A program made the translations under genes and the position numbers. A stretch of DNA of 5,416 nucleotides from Candidatus Methanomethylophilaceae archaeon (GTDB taxonomy: Archaea; Thermoplasmatota; Thermoplasmata; Methanomassiliicoccales; Methanomethylophilaceae), in the NCBI GenBank assembly GCA_017616575.1, contig JAFZXW010000159.1, forward strand, positions 1-5,416, given 5' to 3'. The notes below the pieces were generated by a model that saw only the letters and a list, made by a program, of their open reading frames with translations, did not search any database and was not told the DNA's origin. Positions 1-4,916 of the stretch are shown here, piece by piece (position 1 is the stretch's first letter; every line of letters starts with the position of its first letter).

Positions 1-1662
1 ATTGCTTATACGTTCACCGAGAGGAAGAAGTATGACGTCGCCGCAGCGTTGTCCATCAAGAGCCTGAACTATGAAGAGTCGAAGTTCGCCCGTGACGAGA
101 TAGCTTATTGCGAGTTGAATGCGAAGGAGCCTTTGTCCCAGATGTCCGAAGATGAGGTGGACCGGCTTCTGGATGGAGTCTGCGTCGTCAATCCTTTTGA
201 AATCTCATCTCACATCGCCTTGCCGGCTGCGGAAGAGCTTCTGTCCAAGGGCAAGACGGATATTGCCAAGGACATCTTCGGCGTCCTCGCCGACCAGGGC
301 GACATCTATGCTCGTCTGATGTGCTCGTTGCTCGAAGGCGGGACATCGTCTGACAAGGTCGCCGCTGTTCTCAGACTGGCAGGAGAAGGACGTCCCGATG
401 CGATGCATGCTATCGGCCTCTGTCATCTTCACGGCCACGGCGTCGAGCGTTCTGGCGAGAAAGCATTCGAGTGGTTCGAGAAATCCGCATCGTTGCTCTA
501 TGTCCCAGCGTTGATCCAGGCAGGCGAGTGCTGCGAGAATGGAATAGGCACCAGCATCAGCAAGGAAGAGGCGTTGAGGCATCTGGCCAAGGCCTTGCTC
601 AAAGGGAGCACGTTAGCTGTCAGAAAGGTCGAACGGCTGCATGTTGAGAAAGGATGGAATCTGCCAGCCTTCTATGACCAGGAAATCTCGCCTCCTCTCA
701 GAAATAGTCAGAAGACGATGCTTTTAGAGAACGATCCTCTGGATGCTTCGTATCTCGACGCCGATAGAATGCAGTTCCTTCCGGATGTTCCTGGAGAAAG
801 CGGTTACGTCAGCCATATGGACGAGAAGGTCCTCTTCAGAGACGGATTCGGGCTGCTGCCGCAGGAGACTCTGATGATCTCGCTTTGTACGCGTTTCATC
901 GTCGGAGATGACGACTTCCCGATGTATTGGGAGCTGTCTTACAACGTGTATGAGCCGGCAGCCATGCTGGATTCTCTTGAGAAGAGAGGTTTTATCAAGA
1001 AATCTCGCGACCCCCGCAATCTTTTGAATAGAAAAACGGCGCAAGACATCAAGAATTTGCGTTCTTCGTTCGGTCTAAAGTCATCTGGTAAGAAAGAGGC
1101 GTTGATCGAACGTACTTTGAAAGAGGTGACGGCATCGGACATTCAAAACGCGTTCCCGGAGACGGTGTACGTTCCTACGGAAAAGGGTCTGGAGGACCTG
1201 TCGGCCAATTATCAGGTCCGTGCTCTTCATAACCACAGAGTCCTGCATCCGTTTCCGTTCAACGTCCATTTCAAAGGAAAGGGCTGCAGCAACAAATGGG
1301 AGCTTGCCAGGATGTGCGTAGAGTGGAGGGATTGCGCGCCCGAAACTTTCGACATATTCATTGATAAGTATGTCGAGGAAGAGACCGGATACACGATGGG
1401 GCAGCTCAAGTATTACCTCCGTTCAAGTCTGATGACGGATGACGGGGTCAAGGTCCCCTCGCATGCCGCTCTGCTTCTGCTAAGGATTTCGGCGGGAGAC
1501 GATTATGGACCTGAATTCCGTGAGGGCCTGTTCTGTGATTCTATCGACAAGGAATTGGACGCCTTGGAATCAGCCGGCCTTATCGATCGCTCCGGTCCTG
1601 TCCGTGCCACCCCCTCGGGGGAGGCATATTGCGACAGGTGGGGATATCTGGGCTCGTGCTAG
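1..1662 (+). CDS. Sel1-repeat / SAP-domain protein, 5'-partial, ending at an in-frame TAG
   Basis: Function unknown; probably a cytoplasmic scaffold or nucleic-acid-associated protein. The frame is open from base 1 (upstream residues include YTFTERKKYDVAAA), so the gene begins left of the window; TTG at 49 has no ribosome site and is not a credible start. Numbering from that TTG: residues about 58-195 are Sel1-like (TPR-type) helical repeats, clearest at 117-190 (DAMHAIGLCHLHGHGV, ALIQAGECCENGIGT). Residues 262-320 look like a winged helix. Residues 330-360 are a SAP motif (DIKNLRSSFGLKSSGKKEAL), usually a DNA/RNA-binding helix-turn-helix, followed by VPTEKG. Residues 450-530 are a second winged-helix-like unit. 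No signal peptide or membrane helix is seen. The frame ends in TAG at 1660-1662, then continues open in the same frame into the next two segments. G+C and codon use are lower than in the genes right of 3355. Domain calls are by eye; Sel1 and SAP are fairly sure. Confidence 0.8.
   Translation: MAYTFTERKKYDVAAALSIKSLNYEESKFARDEIAYCELNAKEPLSQMSEDEVDRLLDGVCVVNPFEISSHIALPAAEELLSKGKTDIAKDIFGVLADQGDIYARLMCSLLEGGTSSDKVAAVLRLAGEGRPDAMHAIGLCHLHGHGVERSGEKAFEWFEKSASLLYVPALIQAGECCENGIGTSISKEEALRHLAKALLKGSTLAVRKVERLHVEKGWNLPAFYDQEISPPLRNSQKTMLLENDPLDASYLDADRMQFLPDVPGESGYVSHMDEKVLFRDGFGLLPQETLMISLCTRFIVGDDDFPMYWELSYNVYEPAAMLDSLEKRGFIKKSRDPRNLLNRKTAQDIKNLRSSFGLKSSGKKEALIERTLKEVTASDIQNAFPETVYVPTEKGLEDLSANYQVRALHNHRVLHPFPFNVHFKGKGCSNKWELARMCVEWRDCAPETFDIFIDKYVEEETGYTMGQLKYYLRSSLMTDDGVKVPSHAALLLLRISAGDDYGPEFREGLFCDSIDKELDALESAGLIDRSGPVRATPSGEAYCDRWGYLGSC
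1660..1662 (+). other. In-frame TAG #1 (candidate pyrrolysine / amber readthrough codon)
   Basis: The TAG is codon 554 of the frame counted from base 1. The frame on both sides is open and protein-like: YLGSC before it, LLERHGISLMEAH after it. It may be a real stop, a nonsense mutation, or a UAG read as pyrrolysine. No strong stem-loop is obvious just downstream; none is strictly required for UAG decoding in archaea that use pyrrolysine. Confidence 0.5.
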
Positions 1663-1689
1663 CTTCTCGAACGGCATGGGATATCTTTG

Positions 1690-1974
1690 ATGGAGGCGCA
1701 CATCCGCTGCCCTCAGACCTCGGGATCGGATGGCGATGAGGATCCGGTGTTTTCGTTGATGTGGAGGATAGTCCATGACCGCACCGTCATGAGCAGCGGG
1801 GATCCGATCGCATTCGCAGACTGCCTTTATGCGGAATACGAGCTCTTGGATGATTACGAACTGTATGCCGATGCGTTCATTCGTCTTTTCGCCTGCATAT
1901 GTCTCGAGATCAACGACATCGTGGATGCCGCCAGATCCAGAGACTCTGCGGAGGGCTTAGATCAGTTCAAGTAG
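1690..1974 (+). CDS. Middle segment between two in-frame TAG codons, likely a continuation of the SAP protein
   Basis: If translated alone it would be about 94 residues from ATG 1690 (or TTG 1687). No GGAGG/GGTGA-type ribosome site lies before either start, and the same frame is open back to the TAG at 1660. The segment is acidic and helical; the key part is DPIAFADCLYAEYELLDDYE followed by LYADAFIRLFACICLEINDI. To my eye this helical pattern resembles the region that follows the SAP and winged-helix parts in other SAP-domain proteins, which supports it being a continuation rather than a separate gene. It ends in TAG at 1972-1974, after which the frame again stays open. The alternative is an independent small hypothetical gene; I find that less likely because a start signal is lacking. 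No catalytic motif is visible. Confidence 0.55.
   Translation: MEAHIRCPQTSGSDGDEDPVFSLMWRIVHDRTVMSSGDPIAFADCLYAEYELLDDYELYADAFIRLFACICLEINDIVDAARSRDSAEGLDQFK
1972..1974 (+). other. In-frame TAG #2 (candidate pyrrolysine / amber readthrough codon)
   Basis: The TAG is codon 658 of the frame counted from base 1, between GLDQFK and ILIKDLHKSSYND. No ATG and no ribosome site follow closely, so restarting translation here is unlikely. It is the same codon as the first interruption, while the final stop of the frame and both fully contained genes to the right end in TGA. Confidence 0.5.
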
Positions 1975-1989
1975 ATTCTGATAAAAGAT

Positions 1990-2742
1990 TTGCATAAGTC
2001 CAGCTACAACGACGAGTTCGCAAGATATTATGTTGAGGATGAGGAAGGGGCTCGGGCAGCAATATTGTTCGAGCTGTCCATCAGGGCCACGGCAGTCGTG
2101 GGGCCGTTGTTCGACCCCCATGAGTATTGGAGGCTTTTTCATTCGCAATTCAAGGGCCATGAAAAAAAATTCCGCGAAGCCATCGGCCGCATGGCCTCGG
2201 AGGCATGGAACTATTCGTATGTCGACCCTCAGGTCAAGAAGGAGTTCGCACGGCTGGCCGAGAATCCTGGCTGGGTGTGTTTGGACAAGGCTTACGACGA
2301 CGGCGTTCTCCTGCGGGAGATAGCCGCCGACCTGAACAACGGAGGATCGGCTCACAAGGAGATCGACTACTACTCAGTGATGAGGGATTCCGTATTCATG
2401 GTGTTCTGTGACCCTTCCGTCCCTCTGAGCGACGTGTACGACGCAGACGATCTCAAAGTCGGCGACGAGCTGGAGATGAAGCAGGACTTGAGGTTCAAGT
2501 TCTATGTAATCACCAACAGCGAAGGCAGGAAGGCCATTCCTTTGTTCTCTTGCCTCTCAGCGTTGCCAAAGGGTTTCCAGGAGGCTCATCCCATGGTGTT
2601 CCATCAACATTACGTCGATTGTGTAGAGCTATCCGTCCGCATGGGACTGGACCTGGTCATAGACCCGTTCACGAATCCTGTAGCGTTGAGTCCGAACGAG
2701 GCTGTGAAGTACACGTTCATACCTTCCAGGATTAGGGGCTGA
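1990..2742 (+). CDS. SseB-domain segment, C-terminal part of the amber-interrupted frame
   Basis: About 250 codons ending in TGA. The only early start candidate is TTG 1990, with no ribosome site; the first in-frame ATG comes some 67 codons later, so this does not look like a free-standing gene. The frame is open back to the TAG at 1972. Counting from 1990, residues 1-110 are charged and helical without a recognised domain. Residues about 127-236 match the SseB N-terminal fold: a hydrophobic strand (SVFMVFCDPS), then FYVITNSEGRKAIPLFSCLS (compare the family pattern D-x-x-G-R-x-x-L-P-V-F-T-S), then LDLVIDPFTNPVALSPNEA (compare G-L-V-I-N-P ... L-P-P-E-E-I). The SseB family's biochemical role is poorly defined; it occurs as single-domain proteins and as parts of larger ones. 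It is best read as the C-terminal domain of the Sel1/SAP protein, by readthrough or by ancestry. The SseB call is fairly confident, the gene model less so. Confidence 0.65.
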   Translation: MHKSSYNDEFARYYVEDEEGARAAILFELSIRATAVVGPLFDPHEYWRLFHSQFKGHEKKFREAIGRMASEAWNYSYVDPQVKKEFARLAENPGWVCLDKAYDDGVLLREIAADLNNGGSAHKEIDYYSVMRDSVFMVFCDPSVPLSDVYDADDLKVGDELEMKQDLRFKFYVITNSEGRKAIPLFSCLSALPKGFQEAHPMVFHQHYVDCVELSVRMGLDLVIDPFTNPVALSPNEAVKYTFIPSRIRG

Positions 2743-2889
2743 ATATGCACGCGGGTTTCTTTGTGTATCAAGTCGTGCGATAGTTCCATTTTCGCAAGTA
2801 GATGGGAGCCTTGCCCTGGCATCCAAGGAATATCGTCTGCCTTGGCATTTCGATGTGTGTAGAGAAGAAACCAGGGGTCCGTTTCCAGT
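2743..2889 (+). other. Stretch without a recognisable gene
   Basis: Between the TGA that ends the SseB segment and the integrase remnant, all three forward frames give only short or unfamiliar peptides. The frame of the integrase tail is closed here by TAG at 2860-2862. A longer open frame on the minus strand (2610-2987) has no family-like pattern and overlaps the SseB end antisense, so I treat it as chance. This is probably scar DNA or decayed integrase sequence. Confidence 0.4.
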
Positions 2890-3066
2890 TGTGGCGGGCG
2901 TAAGGCGTTCGGCCAGAGGCCTCTGGACGGCGGCAACAGGCTAGAGGACGTCTCCGTGGCCATGGGCCATTCCTCGACCAAGACCACCGAGGGATACTAC
3001 GCCAGGAACAGCGAGGACCAGGTGATCAGGAGGATAATGAAGAACCAGACGACACGTCGTCAGTGA
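2890..3066 (+). pseudogene. C-terminal remnant of a tyrosine recombinase (integrase)
   Basis: Only the last ~58 codons of a phage-type integrase remain. The diagnostic part is LEDVSVAMGHSS followed by TKTTEGYYAR: the conserved GH with catalytic His at 2968-2970 and, nine residues on, the Tyr nucleophile at 2995-2997. A basic tail follows and ends in TGA (3064-3066). Upstream, CGGRKAFGQRPLDGGN aligns with the usual H-x-x-R motif (as in HDGRRTFGQ), with the His apparently replaced by Cys and the Arg kept. The rest of the catalytic domain and the whole DNA-binding domain are missing, and TAG 2860 closes the frame, so it cannot be active. It lies about 130 bases from a tRNA 3' end, the classic place for an integrase next to its attachment site. 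The family call is firm; the exact left limit is uncertain. Confidence 0.8.
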
Positions 3067-3078
3067 AACGCTTTACGA

Positions 3079-3093
3079 CCCAAACCGTTTGGG
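3079..3093. repeat. Palindrome CCCAAACCGTTTGGG, copy 1
   Basis: Perfect 7-bp arms (CCCAAAC / GTTTGGG) around a single central C. The same 15-mer recurs 32 bases to the right. It could be a protein-binding operator, a recombination accessory site or part of a terminator; the sequence alone does not decide. Confidence 0.75.
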
Positions 3094-3109
3094 CCCGTTC
3101 TCGGAGCGA

Positions 3110-3126
3110 GCCCAAACCGTTTGGGC
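3110..3126. repeat. Palindrome GCCCAAACCGTTTGGGC, copy 2
   Basis: The same 15-mer as at 3079, with one further pair (G3110/C3126) giving 8-bp arms. Its left half (GCCCAAAC) can also pair with the right half of copy 1 (GTTTGGGC, 3087-3094), so the pair could form one larger 8-bp hairpin with a 15-base loop instead of two small ones. Confidence 0.75.
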
Positions 3127-3135
3127 CAACACCCC

Positions 3136-3147
3136 TGAAACGGTTCA
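3136..3147. repeat. Related imperfect palindrome TGAAACGGTTCA
   Basis: It shares the AAAC-S-GTT core of the two CCCAAACCGTTTGGG copies but has diverged flanks, and may be a third, weaker site for the same factor. It is the nearest of the three to the tRNA 3' end. Confidence 0.4.
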
Positions 3148-3196
3148 AAACCCGGAATCATAGGATTTCAAAAGAGCGATCTGGATAAGGAGTAGG

Positions 3197-3270
3197 TGGG
3201 CCCTGCCGGGTTCGAACCGGCGGCCACTCGGTTATGAGCCGAGCGCTCTACCTGGCTAAGCTAAGAGCCC
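3197..3270 (-). tRNA. tRNA with anticodon CAU (Ile2 or elongator Met)
   Basis: The minus strand folds into a complete cloverleaf: acceptor GGGCTCT/AGGGCCC, D stem GCTT/GAGC, anticodon stem CTCGG/CCGAG with loop CTCATAA, T stem GCCGG/CCGGC with loop TTCGAAC, discriminator A, 74 nt. No CCA is encoded and there is no intron. CAU is used by initiator Met, elongator Met and the Ile2 tRNA that reads AUA after agmatidine modification of C34. The anticodon stem lacks the three consecutive G-C pairs of initiators. The GGGC acceptor with CUCAUAA leans to Ile2, but elongator Met is not excluded. Its 3' end points at the integrase remnant, so it is the likely attachment site of an integrated element. A T-rich stretch (CTCTTTTG on the minus strand, near 3165-3175) could end transcription. 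Confidence 0.93.
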
Positions 3271-3296
3271 AACGTCCCGCCCTAACCGTAGAGCAG

Positions 3297-3305
3297 ATAA
3301 ATAAT
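3297..3305 (-). promoter_or_regulatory. TATA-like box of the tRNA gene
   Basis: On the minus strand the sequence reads AATTATTTATCT, centred about 30 bases upstream of the tRNA 5' end. It is the only A+T-rich patch in that G+C-rich spacer and is well placed for an archaeal TATA/TBP site. The call rests on position and composition only. Confidence 0.55.
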
Positions 3306-3318
3306 TTTGTATGAAGGG

Positions 3319-3346
3319 CCGCAGGGCGCGGACGAAACGCCTGCGG
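3319..3346 (-). terminator. Hairpin downstream of the DUF169 gene
   Basis: CCGCAGG (3319-3325) pairs with CCTGCGG (3340-3346); two more pairs can form inside after a bulged G3326. It starts 9 bases past the TGA of the minus-strand gene. On the minus strand it is followed by CCCTTCATACAAAATT, only loosely T-rich, which overlaps the tRNA promoter zone. It is a possible terminator or mRNA 3'-end stabiliser; archaeal termination depends more on T-runs than on hairpins. Confidence 0.4.
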
Positions 3347-3354
3347 GCGGGGTT

Positions 3355-4161
3355 TCAATTGCGTTTAGGCGTGGGGCGCTTGCATAAGGACAGGTTGTCC
3401 AGATATTTCTCCTTCCTGAGGAACGACGCGTCTATGTCTTCGATCATGCGGCGGTAGAGCTTGTAGGGGACCGCGAAGGACATCTCCTCCCTGCGGATGA
3501 ACCTCCTGGCGTACATGTCCGTCATCCCTACGACGGCGTGGGGGTCGTCCGACTCGCCTTCGGCCCTCGGTATGGCGTAGATCTGCTGGCAGGCGTGGCC
3601 GTACGGCATCACGGCGGCCGGGCCCGGGGTCTCCTTCGAGAAGGACGCCAGCTGCGTCAAGGCGGACAGGGACGTCGGGTCCACGAGGAAGGCCACGACC
3701 TCTATCGGCTTCCCCTCGGCCTCCGCCTCGTCGACGTCCTGGAACACTATGACGTCGGTCCCGTCCCCGTAGTCTTTGATGGGCCCTATCTGGATGAGGG
3801 CGATCTCCGGGGTCTTGAAATACGACTGCCCCGAGCTCTTGTGCTTCTGCGTCGCTCTCTCCTTCTCCGGCACGGTGGACAGGGACCAGGCCGAGTTCTG
3901 GCGGTTGGATATCCCTCCGAACCCGAACCCGCTCTTCGAGCCGTGGCAAGGAGAATGATTGCTGTCGGAGGCGCATTTCCTTCCGAACCTGGCGCAATGG
4001 ACGAAGAGGGAAGGAACGGTGCAGTGCCCGCTGGGGATGCGGGCGTCGTCGGGGAGGTCTGGCTGGCGGTATATGGCGACGGGGCGGTTCTCCATCCCGA
4101 GTATCTCGCAGAGTATATTGGTCATGACATCCAAGCATGGGAGCAGGTTTTTATTAATCAT
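3355..4161 (-). CDS. DUF169-family protein
   Basis: A 268-residue cytoplasmic protein with no signal or membrane helix. Its layout fits the DUF169 (COG2043-like) family: an N-terminal LGMENRPVAIYR segment (compare L-x-x-x-P-V-A-V), a middle Cys-containing region closing in PCHGSKSGFGFGG (compare C-x-G-x-x-x-L-G-F), a strand DVIVFQDVD, and a C-terminal half with MPYGHACQQIYAIPRA and VVGMTDMYARRF, where family members carry a conserved Cys and a small-residue/Arg motif. Cysteines 47, 56, 63 and 72, with His46 and His73, could bind a metal or cluster; this is inference. The family has no established reaction. The ATG at 4161 is chosen because it keeps the family-like N terminus; no ribosome site precedes it, so a short-leader transcript is likely (ATG 4125 is the alternative). 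It is divergent from the membrane/CotH pair and ends in TGA. Confidence 0.8.
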   Translation of the reverse strand: MINKNLLPCLDVMTNILCEILGMENRPVAIYRQPDLPDDARIPSGHCTVPSLFVHCARFGRKCASDSNHSPCHGSKSGFGFGGISNRQNSAWSLSTVPEKERATQKHKSSGQSYFKTPEIALIQIGPIKDYGDGTDVIVFQDVDEAEAEGKPIEVVAFLVDPTSLSALTQLASFSKETPGPAAVMPYGHACQQIYAIPRAEGESDDPHAVVGMTDMYARRFIRREEMSFAVPYKLYRRMIEDIDASFLRKEKYLDNLSLCKRPTPKRN

Positions 4162-4195
4162 GTTGTGACACGGTCGCCGGACGTGCGCCGGTTAC

Positions 4196-4212
4196 TGTTT
4201 TATCGTCATATC
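4196..4212. promoter_or_regulatory. Shared divergent promoter region
   Basis: The 62-base gap between two divergent genes holds one A+T-rich patch, TGTTTTATCGTCATATC. On the plus strand TTTTATC is centred about 26 bases before ATG 4227, the spacing expected of a TATA box for a leaderless archaeal transcript. On the minus strand GATAAAAC lies some 40 bases before ATG 4161, which would leave a leader of roughly 14 bases. The two genes may therefore share control. Confidence 0.45.
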
Positions 4213-4223
4213 ATGTTCGAGAG

Positions 4224-4916
4224 GTGATGTGGTGGTGGGCAGCCGCCGTCGCAGCCGCCGTCGCGATCATCGCGGCGGTCCTGTGGGAGTTCAAAGGGGA
4301 TAAGGCCGAGGGCGCCGGGCTTCCCGCGATAGCAGGCGTGCTGCTCGGCATGATCGCATGCTCTTTGGCCAGCTCGTACGATCTGGAATCATACTCCCTC
4401 AGCGTCTTTGGCGCGCACATCTCCTTGCTGGCGCTCGGCGTCATGGCGCTGACCGCCGCGGCGTTCTCCAAATCCTCCGACGGGTTGCCGATGGCGGTGT
4501 CCGGCGTGGTGACGGTCGTGATGGTGCTCCTGACCTATGCCGGGTACATAGGCATCTACATCGGCACCCTGGCTCTCGTCGGGACGGCCTGCCTCGCTTT
4601 GGTTTTGATGGACCTCGGCGTCATATCCGGCTCCGGGAACCTCTGGAGGGATGTACGGCTGGCCGTATCCGTGGCCGCAGGCACGGCCTTGCTTTGGCTG
4701 GGGGTCTCGGGGATCGCCCTCGGCCTGGTGGACTACCTGAACCTTCTGGACGCAGTGTCCGGCGCGACGTTCTCGGCCGCCTGCGCCTTGGCGTGCGTGT
4801 TGGCGTTCAGAAGCGGGAAGCATGCCAAAGTCGCGACGGCGGCCACCGCTTTGACCGTCTTGGCCGGATCGGTCTGTGTAATCTCTCTGTTGTTTATCAG
4901 GGGGCTGATGTATTGA
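4224..4916 (+). CDS. Polytopic membrane protein of unknown function
   Basis: A 230-residue, very hydrophobic protein with about eight predicted membrane helices, roughly residues 4-21, 32-51, 59-81, 89-108, 112-134, 144-170, 176-196 and 200-226. It opens with three Trp after Met. There are no long soluble loops and no recognised transport or catalytic motif; I do not recognise the family. The start is GTG 4224 or ATG 4227. An excellent ribosome-site match (8 of 9 to GGAGGTGAT, 4220-4228) overlaps the start itself, too close for normal use, while a TATA-like box about 26 bases upstream fits leaderless initiation at ATG 4227. The end overlaps the CotH-type gene by 4 bases, which implies an operon and translational coupling. 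The products may form a membrane pair, for example a channel, export or anchoring partner for the kinase-like protein; this is inference. It ends in TGA. Confidence 0.8.
   Translation: MMWWWAAAVAAAVAIIAAVLWEFKGDKAEGAGLPAIAGVLLGMIACSLASSYDLESYSLSVFGAHISLLALGVMALTAAAFSKSSDGLPMAVSGVVTVVMVLLTYAGYIGIYIGTLALVGTACLALVLMDLGVISGSGNLWRDVRLAVSVAAGTALLWLGVSGIALGLVDYLNLLDAVSGATFSAACALACVLAFRSGKHAKVATAATALTVLAGSVCVISLLFIRGLMY
4901..4909 (+). promoter_or_regulatory. Ribosome binding site deciding the TTG start of the CotH-type gene
   Basis: GGGGCTGAT matches 7 of 9 bases of GGAGGTGAT and ends 3 bases before TTG 4913. It lies inside the end of the upstream membrane-protein gene and supports TTG rather than the later ATG 4949, which would cut the N-terminal hydrophobic anchor. 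Confidence 0.5.

Noticed and set aside
49..51. TTG 49 as the true start of the Sel1/SAP gene
   Set aside because: There is no ribosome site or promoter, and the frame is open and protein-like up to base 1; the gene most likely starts outside the window.
2860..2862. A third TAG in the same frame, between the SseB end and the integrase tail
   Set aside because: A TGA at 2740-2742 separates it from the long frame, and the codons before it show no integrase similarity, so it is not evidence for amber readthrough.
2610..2987. Minus-strand frame of 125 codons across the SseB end
   Set aside because: It is antisense to a conserved SseB segment and the integrase tail, with no family-like pattern and no start signal.
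3365..4227. Long open frames overlapping the DUF169 gene on both strands (3365-4138 minus, 3538-4227 plus)
   Set aside because: They are Arg/Gly/Pro-rich translations typical of shadow frames in G+C-rich DNA, while the DUF169 frame has recognisable family motifs.
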